From positions 62,001 to 126,000 of the forward strand of contig CM065650.1 of the NCBI GenBank assembly GCA_033220425.1: a DNA stretch of 64,000 bases, in the 5' to 3' direction. A model generated the notes under the pieces. It saw only the letters and a program-made list of their open reading frames with translations, was not told where the DNA came from and made no database searches. Below are positions 1 through 10,500 of the stretch, in pieces (positions within the stretch are counted from its first letter, which is position 1; each line of letters opens with the position of its first letter). The DNA comes from Lepraria neglecta (lineage: Eukaryota; Ascomycota; Lecanoromycetes; Lecanorales; Stereocaulaceae). The position numbers and the translations under genes are program-made.

Positions 1-3000
1 AAGTTAAGAAGATTCTTATAATCCGTAAAGATAGTTAGATCCGAGTAGCTTTCTACGTATACTCGCTAGTTCTATAATATATATACTACGGTAAGTAGCT
101 CCTTGTCGTATATATTATAGTTCTATTCTACTACTAATATCTCACTTAAATAGTAGGTAACTAGATACTACTTTTAGTCTTTTATTTAATATAGACATAC
201 TCTAATTATAAGATCCGAGGTATCTATTTCGATACAGGCCGGTTTATTAGCCTAAAAGGTATAGAGTACTAGTAGATCTATATATACTTTCTTTAATATA
301 TCGAATGATTTCTATTAGTCTTTTCCCTATATAATCCGGTATCCTTTTTCGTAATATCTATTAGAGGTAGTAATTTCTTTAAGTAGCTCTCGATAAACTT
401 CCTATTAAAGTTAGTAAATCCTAAGAAGCTTTATACTACTTTGACGTCCTGTAGTATAGGCTACTCCGCTATAGCTTTAATCTTCTCTAGGCTTATACTA
501 ATACCTTCTATACTAACTATAAATTCTAGAAATTCTACTAACTATCGATAAAATTCGCAGTTTTCTAGTTTAAGAAGAAGTTTCGCTTGCGATAGGTATC
601 CGAGGACGTCCTATATATACTTTATATATTCTTTCTTATTCTTAGAATAAATTAGTATATTATTAAGGTATACTATCGCTGTTCGATCTAAATATACTTA
701 TATAATATTATTAATAAGTATTTAGCAGGTTACTAGTGCGTTGGTAAGTCTAAATAGTATTACTAGATACTTATAGTAGCTATATCTTGTTCGGAAGGTA
801 GTTTTCTATTCTTCGCCTTCTTTTATCCGAATTAGATTATATACGCCTCTAAGATCCAGTTTAGTAAATATCTTTACTTTCCTAAGCTAATCCTATAGCT
901 CGCTAATATTAGGTAAAGGGTATTTATTTTTGATTATAATATCGTTTAACTTTCGATAGTCGATATATAGTCTTAAGCTTCTATCCTTCTTTAGTATAAA
1001 GAGGATCAGGTAACTTACTAGTAATTTAGATTCCCGAATAAATCCCTTTTTAAGGTTCTCGTTAATATACCCGCGAAGTACCTTAAGTTCCTTTTCTAAT
1101 AATACGTAAATAGATCTAAATATTAGCTGTTTGCTAGGTTCGAGTTCAATCTTATAATCCTATAGCTAGTACCTAGGTAATACTTCTATATTCGTCTCTT
1201 CCTTGAATAAGTATATCTACTTACTATATTCCCGAGGGATAGAGGGTATATTAGTTCCTCTTCTAACTCTTACTTTATTATCTCGCTAACCTTTACTAGT
1301 AACTATAGAGTTGGACTACCTTTTAGTATCGTCCTTATACGAAGCTAAGGTAATATATACCTTAACCGGTCTTTAGTTCAACTTCTTATCTACTATTAAA
1401 CGCTACTAATATATAGGTATAATCCTAGTAATATTACTAGATTAATCTATCTTAAGTACTCCTTGAGCCTAATCGATTATTAGGTTATACTTCTTTAACT
1501 AAGGTATTCCTAAAATTATATAATAAGTAGCTATCCTAATAACGTTAAAGGTAATCTCCTTATAGTAGCGCTGAATTATAATAGGTAACGAAAGTATCTC
1601 TTCGTCTACCTTTCCTATTAATAGTATTAACCTGTCGGCTATCTAAAGGTTATACTACTATAACTTCTTTCGAGTTAGTATTCTAGTTATTCGTACTAAG
1701 TCTCGTAAGATAAAGTTTCTAGTAGCTCTAGAGTCTATTATCGCAACGGTCCGCTGTCTATTAATAATTACCAGTATCTTTATATATATATCGTATTACG
1801 TAGAATACAGATATTATTTAGGAGTTAATATATTAATCTCCTTATAGCTACCTCTACTATAAGGGATTACTCTTTTCCCTATATAGGGAGGAATCCTATA
1901 AGTTATTTCTTGAACTTATATTTCTTGTAGTCGTTATATAAATATATATACTATTACTATAGGTAGTATTAGTTTGCTTCTAGACTCTAATATCTTATTT
2001 AGTTTTAATAGTAAGCCTTTTCTTCGTCCTTTTTACGTAGAAAGTAACTTAGTTATTATTTTCTTACTAAGTACTAAGGATATCTATTATCCTTATACTT
2101 ATAGTACTAGTAATTACTATAGGATGATTTTATTAAAACTCCTAGTTCCTTTCTACGGTTAATTCTATAATAGTTATAACTATTTTCTATATACTATCTC
2201 TAGTAGACTTCCTTATATTTAGGGTAATAGTAGTTACTCCTAAAGTCTAAGATACTAAAGTTATTCTAGAATTCTTTTAGTCTTTCTTCCTCTAAGTATT
2301 CCTTTCTCTCCTTAGATATAGTAGATCTAGGTTCGGGTATTATCGGCAGTTCTTTTCCTTTAATTATAACCTCCTATTCTAATTCTTCCTTATCCTAATC
2401 CTTCTCGGGTTACTTTCCCTGAGCGTTACTACTATCCCTAATATATAGCTTTCCTATCTAAGTATTAGCTTTATTTGTAAAGCTATTATTAGAGAACTCC
2501 TCGTCTTCTAAGTTAGATTCTCTGTCTAGTTACTAACCGTAGACTTCGTTCTATATTAGTAAGATTCTACTAGAATTACTATCCTAGTCTCGTACCTTTT
2601 CTAGTATATTTAGCTACTGTCGATATACTATATTTTTTAACTTATAGTCTCTAGCGAAGTAGCCCGGTTTACTATAGCTATAATACGTAAGTGTTTTCTT
2701 TCTGCCCCCTTACTGCTTCTTGCCCCTAGCTAGCCCTCTAAAGGCCTATTTACCTTTTCTCTCTATAAAATATAGTTCTATTAGTACTAGTCTATAAGGG
2801 TCGCGTTCTTTATATTCTAGATGATAGCTCTTCGATTTAGTAAAAAAGCTTGAGTATTCTATTCCGCTAACTCCTCTATTATACCTTTTCTCTATAGTCC
2901 TTTTAAATAGCTTATTATTAATTTTAATTACTTCTTTAATTAGCTTATTAAGGGTATCTAAGATAATCCCTAACCTTATAAGTTTATCCTTAATATTATC

Positions 3001-3558
3001 CTTTAGACCTCTTTAGTATATAGTTATTAATATATTATCGTCCTAGTTAGTCTTCGCTATATACTATTAAAACTAAGTTGAATACTCTAATATAGACTTC
3101 TTCTAAGTTAAGTACTAGATAGTTTATATTACTATATTAACTTTATTAGATAGTCTAAATATACGGCGGATTTCGAGTCTAAATATAGCTATACTCTCTA
3201 TCTACTACTTGATTTCTGTATTATCGTTGTCTTCTAGTTCTTCTATATACTTCTTTAGGAACGGGTTAACCTACTTCTAGGCTCTTCTATATAAGTAAGT
3301 AATAGCGAAGGTTAGATATCGCTAAGTAGATATATAGTCCCCCTAGAAAGCCAGGTATAAACTAACCTAAGATAGCTATCCCTCGAGCTTATCTCTCTCT
3401 CTATAGTATAAGTCGGGCTAGGCTATCTTAATATATCTGCTAGTTCCTTTATTAATAGTCGGGCGTCTCTATTATTATTATCCGCTCCCTCCTAAGGAAC
3501 TTAGGGTATTAGCCCTAGGGTCTCTTAGTATAGTACTTATCCTTAAGGGTATTTAAAG
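1..3558 (-). mobile_element. Ty3/gypsy element C, internal region (partial, decayed)
   Basis: This is the internal part of a Ty3/gypsy retrotransposon read on the minus strand. The window opens inside the RNase H region, matching the FTDYKNLLN-type segment of the better kept element at 19.8-26.4 kb. Moving right come reverse transcriptase, a protease-like segment near 1.7 kb, a zinc-knuckle-like part of gag near 2.65 kb, and the leader next to the LTR at 3559. Integrase and the 3' LTR would lie left of the window. The copy is heavily decayed by RIP with many breaks, and is therefore old. Its leader and gag match element A (16.6-29.8 kb) closely enough to put both in one family. The short open frame at 1974-2162 is not a gene. 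Confidence 0.85.
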
Positions 3559-4064
3559 TATTATAAACCGTATATACCGGTCTTTATATATAGATTAATT
3601 CTTAATAAGGATAGAGGTATAACTAATAAGAGGTAAAGTAGGCTTCAGTAGTACTAAGCGGGTCTAGTATATAATTAGGTAATATATATTTAGTACCTAG
3701 TCTAAGAGATCTATCGTATATAGTAAATAATTGAATAGTAAGTTAAGTACGATACTCTAAGTAGTAAGTAGTACTCCGTATATATAGATATACGAAATCT
3801 ATACCAAGTATTCTTGATCGTACTAATCGTACTAATCGTATCTGCGCTTATTGCGACTACTACGCTTATCGCTTAATATACCAAGCCTTCCTAATCGCAC
3901 TAATCGTACTAATCGTATCTGCGCTTATTACGACCACTGCGCTTATCGCTTAACATACCAAGCCTTCAGGGTCTATCCGAGTCGGATACCGACTCGTCGA
4001 CTCGAACTATAACGGGCGCTACGCTCTATAAGCGCATCCCTGATTATGTTTCCTAATCGTAACA
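3559..4064 (-). repeat. 5' LTR of element C (about 506 bp)
   Basis: Read on the minus strand it starts with TGTTACGATTAGGAAAC and ends with the family's terminal part (GAATCAATCTATATA...), RIP-altered at the last bases. The U3 half carries two copies of a 76-77 bp unit, each ending at the shared string AAGCCTTC on the plus strand. The same unit is single in some sister LTRs. The internal region of element C follows directly on the left. Confidence 0.85.
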
Positions 4065-4079
4065 ATCTAATTTAGAAAA

Positions 4080-4335
4080 TTTAGGCGGTATTAGAAACTT
4101 CTATATTTATAATATATTTTATATATATATAAAGCTAAGCCCTAGACCTAATAGGGTAAAGGTTACTAAAGATTTAGTATATTAGTACTTCGGAGGCAGC
4201 TATAGAGGTAGCTATAGAGGTAGCTTTAGGGAAGTTCGTAGGTAAAAATATAGTTTTTAAGCTTTTCTTAGCTAAATTTTACCTAAATTTTAAAATTTAA
4301 ATAGTATTAGAAAGTATATACTTAGTTCTAAAACT
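4080..4335 (-). repeat. Repeat family R, 3' portion, reverse orientation
   Basis: This is the reverse complement of the 3' part of the R repeat (best copy 30278-31250): the AAGCTAAGCCCTA segment, the segment around the AAGCACTAATATACTAAA block, and the polyA/T-flanked middle. It begins next to the LTR of element C. It contains no coding sequence and is RIP-altered. Confidence 0.6.
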
Positions 4336-4359
4336 TATAAAATAATCTTAATCTTTTTT

Positions 4360-5345
4360 ATAATAATAGATTATAAGGAAATTCAGAGTAATTCTATACT
4401 TATAGCCAATTAGAATAGCCTTATATTCCTCCCCCCTAATAGTATACTTTTTAGCCTAGCGCCTTTAACTACTAAAAGTTAAATTTATATTATAACTTCT
4501 TTATAGTACTTCTCTACGCTATATATATTATATAATATTAAAATAATTTTATAAGTTTTAGAGTTAATAATTAGCTTACTTATATATTAAGAATTTTTAG
4601 AATTAGCCTATTTATATAATAGTTATAAGTAAAAGAAGCGTTTTCGCTATATTTTATAGATAGCGCGAGCTTAGTATCCCCTAGACCCTTGAATATTAAA
4701 AGTTAAATATACTATATACTTCTTTATAGGACTTTCCTGCGCTATATATATTATATAATATTAAGATAGTTTTATAAATTTTAGAACTAAGTATATACAT
4801 TCTAATACCGTCGAAATTTTTAAAATTAGTCTACTTATATAAAATTTATAAGTAAAAGAAGTATTTTTATTAGATTTTATAGATAGTAGGAGCTTAGTAG
4901 TAAATAGTACCTCTAGACCCTAGAATATTAAAAGTTAAATATATACTATAACTTCTTTGTAGTAATACCCCCTGCTATATATATTATATAATACTAAGAT
5001 AATTTTATAAGTTTTAGAACTAAGTATATACTTTTTAATACTATTTAAATTTTAAAATTTAGTTAAAATTTAGCTAAGGAAAGCTTTAAATATATATTTT
5101 ACCTATAGAGTTCCCTAAAGCTATTACTATAGTTACCCCCGAAGTATCTCCGGAGTACTTAAATATTTAACCCTTAATAACTTTTAATATATTAGGGTTA
5201 GGGCTTAGCTTTATATATATAAAATATACTATAAATTAAGGGCTTTCTAATTCTACTTAAATTCTTAAAATTAAGTATAAAATAAGCGAGATATAGTAGT
5301 TTTTATAGTAATATTCTGTGAAGATTATAGGTACTAAGTTATATT
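4360..5345 (+). repeat. Repeat family R, near full-length forward copy
   Basis: It starts with the family's 5' signature (AATAATAGATTATAAGGAAATTC) and runs through three tandem sub-units of about 215-250 bp. Each sub-unit carries an AACTTCTTTRYAGTA block followed by a TATATATTATATAAT block. The copy ends at the AAGATTATAGGTACTAA segment. It is a non-coding repeat of about 1 kb, and its sub-units match those at 6.45-7.4 kb and 30.3-31.2 kb. Confidence 0.6.
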
Positions 5346-5984
5346 AAATAATATATATAGTATAGAGTATTACTATAAAGAAGTTATAGTATATATTTAA
5401 CTTTTAATATTCTAGGCCTAGAGGCGCTAAGCTTAATACTTAGTATTTACTACTAAGCTTATACTACCTATAAAATATAGTAAAACTAATAAAATTATCT
5501 TAATATTATATAATATATATAGCGCGGGGTATCGCTACGAAGAAGTTATAGTATATATTCAACTTTTAATATTCTAAGGTCTAGGGGTACTATTTACTAC
5601 TAAGCTCCTACTATCTATAAAATCTAATAAAAATACTTCTTTTACTTATAAATTTTATATAAGTAGACTAATTTTAAAAATTTCGACGGTATTAGAAAGT
5701 ATATACTTAGTTCTAAAACTTATAAAACTATCTTAATATTATATAATATATATAGCGCAGGAAAGTCCTATAAAGAAGTATATAGTATATTTAACTTTTA
5801 ATATTCAAGGGTCTAGAGGATACTAAGCTTAATACTTAGTATTTACTACTAAGCTTATACTATCTATAAAATATAGCGAAAATACTTCTTTTACTTATAA
5901 CTATTATATAAATAGGCTAATTCTAAAAATTCTTAATATATAAATAAGCTAATTATTAACTCTAAAACTTATAAAATTATTTTA
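5346..5984 (-). repeat. Repeat family R, reverse partial copy forming an inverted pair
   Basis: Three sub-units of R are present in reverse orientation directly after the forward copy, so about 4.4-6.0 kb is a large imperfect inverted repeat. The reverse motif AAGAAGTTATAGTATATATT recurs here. The left end lacks the family's 3' terminal hairpin. No gene is visible. Confidence 0.55.
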
Positions 5985-7440
5985 ATCTTCTTCTAATAAC
6001 AGATTATAGCGAAATTCGGAGGCATTTCGTATTAGGACCAGCGGTTCTAATAGGACTATCGCGTAGGACGAAAGGACTAGGGACAGGATAGGAAGCTGAA
6101 GCGATGGGCGTAATAGGCTCAGAGCGACCATGGCGACCATGGACAATGGGCGCGATGGGCGCAACGCGACCAAGGCGACCATGGAAGGCTTGGCGGGATT
6201 TCCTATTGCTATATGTAGGAGTACTTACTCACCACTTGGAGCATCGTGCTCAACTCTTCTGTTTACATCTAGTACTTACTATATACGATAGATCTCTTAG
6301 GCTAGGCACTGAATATATATCACCTGATCATATACCAGACCCGCTTAGCATCCATTGAAGCCTGCTTCATACTCTTGTGTTGGCTACACCTCCATCCCTA
6401 TTGAGAATCAATCTATATACGACCACCGCACGCAACGTGGTTCGTAACAGTCCGCTCTTATAGCCAATTAGTATAGACCTTTAGTTCTCTTCCCGAGTTC
6501 CCTCTTTTTGTTAGCGCCCCTATTAAAAATTAAGAATATATACTACAATTACTTCGCAGCAATGCGCAACGCTATATATATTATATGATATTAAGAGAAT
6601 TTTATAAGTTTTAGAGTTAATTATTAGCTTACTTACGTATCAAGAATTTTTAGAATCGGCCTATTTACGTAATAGTTATAAGTAAAAGAAGCCTTTTCGC
6701 CATATTTTGCTAGTAGCGCGAGCTCGGTAGCAAATACCAAGCATTGAGCTTGGCGCCCCAAGACCCTAGAATATCAAAAGTTAAATACGCATCGCAACTT
6801 CTTCGTAGTAATACTCCGCGCTATATACGTTATATAATATCGAGATAATCTCATCAGTTCTAGAACCAAGTATACGCTTTCTAACACCGTCAAAAAAATT
6901 TAAATCGGTCTATTTATATAAAACTTATAAGTAAAAGGAGTAGTTTTACTATATTTTATAGGCAGCGTAAGCTCAGTAGCAAATGCCAAGCATTGAGCTT
7001 GGCGCCCCCGGACCCTGGAACATCAAAAGTTAAATGCGCACCGCAACTTCTTCGCAGTAATGCCCCGCGCTATATACGTTATATAATATCGAGATAATTT
7101 CATAAGTTTTAGAACCAAGTATGCGCTTTCTAACACCGTTCGAATTTTGAAATTTAGCTAAGTTTTAGCTAGGGAAAGCTCAAAAAACATGTTTTTATCT
7201 ACGGAGTTTCCTAAAGCTGCCCCCCGCAGCTGCCCCCGAAGCACTAATATACTAAATCCTTAATAATTTTTGCCCTATTAGGATTTGGGCTTAGCTTTAT
7301 ATATATAAAATAGACTATAAATATATGAATTTCTAATACCGCTTTAATTTTCTAAATCGAGTATAAAATAAGCGAGATATAGCCGTTTTTACGGTAATCT
7401 TCTGTGAAGATTACGGGCACTTACTTGTATTATATAATAT
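5985..7440 (+). repeat. Repeat family R, forward copy split by a solo LTR
   Basis: The 5' signature (AACAGATTATAGCGAAATTCGG) stands just left of the solo LTR at 6030-6449. The copy resumes right of it with TCCGCTCTTATAGCCAATTAG and runs through three sub-units to the hairpin GTAATCTT...AAGATTAC near 7390-7410. The sub-units include the stem-loop GCCAAGC-ATTGA-GCTTGGC at about 6740 and 6990. No open frame of note is present. Confidence 0.6.
6030..6449 (+). repeat. Solo LTR, gypsy D-type (420 bp)
   Basis: It begins TATTAGGACC (from TGTTAG) and ends GTTCGTAACA, and its length equals both LTRs of element D (9581-16174). It has the same TATA-containing middle and the CTCTTAGGCTAGGCACTGAATATATA block. 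It is flanked by the two halves of an R repeat, with a poor 5-bp target duplication (TTTCG on the left, GTCCG on the right). No internal region is attached, so it is a recombination remnant. The open frames at 5982-6182 and 6104-6358 are chance. Confidence 0.8.
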
Positions 7441-7985
7441 ATATAGCGCAGGGAAGTACTATAAAGAAGTTATAATATAAATTTTACTTTTAGTAGTTAA
7501 AGGCGCTAGGCTAAAAAGTATACTATTAGGGGGGAGGAATATAGGGCTATTCTAATTAGCTATAAATATAGAATTACTCTAAATTTCCTTATAATCTATT
7601 ATTATAAGAAAGATTAAGATTATTTTATAAGTTTTAGAACTAAGTATATACTTTCTAATATTATTTAAATTTTAAAATTTAGGTAAAATTTAGCTAAGGA
7701 AAGCTTAAAAACTATATTTTTACCTACGAACTTCTCTAAAGCTACCCCTATAGCTACCCCTATAGCTGCCCCCGAAGTACTAATATACTAAATCCTTAAT
7801 AACTTTCGATATATTAGGGTTAGGACTTAGCTTTATATATATAAAATATACTATAAATAGAAGTCTTTCTAAATCTACTTAAATTTTCTAAATTAAATAT
7901 AAGATAAGTAAGATATAGCCGTTTTTACGGTAATCTTCTATAAAGATTATAGGTACTAACTTATTATATATATTATATAATATAA
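7441..7985. repeat. Repeat family R fragments, reverse 5' end then forward 3' end
   Basis: Up to about 7620 the sequence is the reverse complement of the R 5' end (the GGGGGAGGAATATAGGGC region mirrors CCTCCCCCCTAATAG near 4430). After that a forward 3' portion runs to the terminal hairpin near 7960. Confidence 0.5.
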
Positions 7986-8340
7986 GTATCTATAATCTTT
8001 ATAGAAGATTATTATAAAAATAGCTCTATTTTATTTATTCTATACTTATTTTAGAAAATTAAAGTAGAATTAGAAAATATACTATTTATAATATATTTTA
8101 TATTTATAAGATTAAGCCCTAATCTTAATATACTAAAAATTATTAAGGGTTAAATATTTTAGTACTTTAAAAATACTTTAAGAGTAGCTCTAGAGGTAGC
8201 TCTAGGTAGGTCTAGGGTACTCTATAGGTAAAAATACTTTTTTAGATTTTTATTAGCTAAATTCTAACTAAAATTTAAAATTTAAATAGTATTAGAAAGT
8301 ATAGAGTCTATTATTTTATTTTTAAAATTATTATAAAATT
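7986..8340 (-). repeat. Repeat family R, reverse 3' portion, tail-to-tail partner
   Basis: It starts with the mirror of the terminal hairpin (AATCTTTATAGAAGATTAT), directly opposite the forward copy. The junction at about 7985 is therefore tail-to-tail. It is strongly AT-rich and contains no gene. Confidence 0.5.
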
Positions 8341-8433
8341 ATATAATATATATAGGATAATATATTACTATAAGTATAGCTATATATATTTAGAGCGCGC
8401 TAAGCTAAAAATTTAGTATTTACTATTAAGTTA

Positions 8434-8551
8434 TTATAAACTATATATACTAGTATTATATATAGATTATTCTTAATAGAGATAGAGGTACTAGATATTA
8501 TAAGAGAATAAAATAGACTTTAAGTAATTACTAAGTAGGTCTAGGTATAAC
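8434..8551 (-). repeat. Gypsy LTR remnant
   Basis: This is a heavily RIP-altered match to the 3' end of the A/D-type LTRs read on the minus strand. It carries the TATATAGATT-ATTCTTAATAGAGATAGAGGT block and then the equivalents of GCAGGCTTCA and AGCGGGTCTGGTATA. Only the R-U5 end is visible. Confidence 0.55.
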
Positions 8552-8579
8552 TTCGGGGGATAATTTTGGGGGCTGCTTG

Positions 8580-8648
8580 GTTACTAATAGTAACTTGGAG
8601 TTACTAATAGTAACCTAGAGTTACTAATAGTAACCTGGAGTTACTAAT
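8580..8648 (+). repeat. Tandem 20-bp repeat with an internal palindrome (about 3.5 copies)
   Basis: The unit is GTTACTAATAGTAACCTGGA with minor changes, at 8580, 8600, 8620 and a partial copy at 8640. Within each unit GTTACTA-A-TAGTAAC is a perfect 7-bp inverted repeat around one central base. Confidence 0.9.
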
Positions 8649-8667
8649 CCTACTGATTTCTCGGCCC

Positions 8668-9580
8668 TAAAATTCTTTAAATTTTTTTAAATCTATTTCT
8701 ATTAAAATCTTCTCTTCTAAAATATCTAAACTTTTAATCTAATTATATAAATTAATTCTCTCTTAATTCTATTTCTTATTTTAAAATCCTTTAATTATAA
8801 AAACTCTCTTCTAATTAAATATATCTTATTTCTAATCTTTTTATTTAACTCTAAATTCTCTTTATTATATTATTTTTCCCTTTTTTAAATTCTAATTTTC
8901 TATTATTCTTAATCTTTAATTCTATAAATAAATCTAAATATTTAACCTTCTTTTAACCTTCTTTTTCTTTTTCTATAAATATCTTTTAAAAATTCTTTAA
9001 ATTCTTTTTTCCTCTTATCTTTTTTATATATATAAAATTCCCTTTCTTTTTAACTCTCTTTTTATTATAAATTAATATAAATATCTATCTTCTTCTCCTC
9101 TTTTACTTTTTATAATTTATAAAATATTCTTCTTTTTCTTCTTCTAAAACTAATCCTTTATTCTCTTTTATAATTTAAATTTAAATTTTAAAATCTCTAA
9201 ATCTTTTATATCTTTCTTTTATTAAATCTTTTTAAATCTTATTTTTAAAATCTCTTTAATTTAATTCTTTTTTTATCCTTTTTACTTTTTAATTCTATCT
9301 CTAATAATAATAATTTAATCTTTTTATTAAATTTCTTTTTATTTTTGTTCTATTTTATATCTTAAATCTTTATCTTTTTAACCTTAATTTCTCTTTAATT
9401 CTAATTCTACCTTTTTAACTTTCTAATTCTAATTCTAACCTTTTCTATCTATTTTTTAATTCTTTTCTATACTTTATTCTTTACTTCTTTAAATCTAATA
9501 CCTTTCTATTTTAACTCTAACTACTATAATCTTTTTACTCCCCTTCTATTCTATTTTAAAAATTAATCTTTCTACTCTAT
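8668..9580. other. G-free low-complexity tract, segment 1
   Basis: By eye I find one G (near 9346) in about 910 plus-strand bases, while C remains common in CT and CC. CA is also essentially missing. The vocabulary is TTTAAATCT, TTCTATT, CTTTAATTCTA. There is no coding frame and no clear period. Element D is inserted at its right end with the target duplication TCTAT. Confidence 0.85.
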
Positions 9581-10000
9581 TATTACAAACCACGTTGCGT
9601 ACGGTAGTCGTATATAGATTGATTCTCAATAGGGATAGAGGTATAGCTAATACAAGAGTATAAAGCAGGCTTCAATGGATACTAAGCGGGTCTGGTATAT
9701 GATTAGGTTATATATATTCAGTGCCTAGCCTAAGAGATCTATCGTATATAGTAAGTACTAGATATAAATAGAAGAGTTAAGCACGATACTCCAAGTAGTA
9801 AGTAAGTGCTCGTATATATAGCAATAGGAAATCCCGCCAAGCATCCTATAATAGCTTTACTCGTACTATAATCATTATAATTATCATTCTTAATAGTATT
9901 ACTCGCACTGCGATTATTACGATTATCGCTTAACTTGCCTATCCTATCCGAAGTCTTATATCCTTCGCGATAGTCCTATCAGAACCCTCTAGTTCTAACA
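9581..10000 (-). repeat. 3' LTR of element D (420 bp)
   Basis: Plus-strand ends are TATTACAAACCACG (from TGTTAC) and AGTTCTAACA. The U3 half (plus-strand right side) matches the B-type LTR, and the rest matches the A/H-type. Confidence 0.9.
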
Positions 10001-10048
10001 CTAGCTCCCCCCTCCAGATTTCTCGTCCCGAGAAACCATCCATCCTTC

Positions 10049-10500
10049 ATGCCACCCGTTCGTACTAAACGATTATCTAACCCAACCATCCGTTCAAAGG
10101 AGTTGGCTAGTAAGCTTTCCAACTTCGTTATACGACTATATTCCCGATATATTACTAGCAGCAAGTAGTACCTTATAGGTACCGATTCAGATAGGTATTC
10201 AAGTTATATTACTAGTAGTAGGAAGTGCGACCTTATAGTGTCGCCCCTTGAAATACGTCGTGTTAAGAAGCGGCGCAACGAGCTACGAGAAGAAGTAACC
10301 GATATACTTACAAAATTAGTGCGTCTTTAGGCGTAACTAAACTCTATCAAGAACGAGAAGAAAAGAATAGTAGATCGAGAGTTATAGAATATTAGGGAGT
10401 TAGAGGAGGATTAACGTATCGCTCCTGGTTCTTCCGATGATTTAATATTTAATATCTTATCTAAATAGTTCAATCTCCCTGGCGGGATAGAAGTCCCCGA
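10049..10500 (+). other. Antisense coding-like region of element D
   Basis: This lies between integrase and the 3' LTR but reads on the strand opposite to gag-pol. It begins at an ATG and opens with a basic segment (MPPVRTKRLSNPTIR). A lysine/arginine/glutamate-rich coiled-coil-like part follows (KKRRNELREEV, then RELxNIRELEED), and then a less charged tail. Matching frames occur in elements A, B and I. The copy is broken. Confidence 0.55.

Noticed and set aside
8668-9580. G-free tract as degenerate telomere repeat
   Set aside because: No CCCTAA periodicity is seen. CTAATT-like strings near 32.17 kb are too few and irregular.
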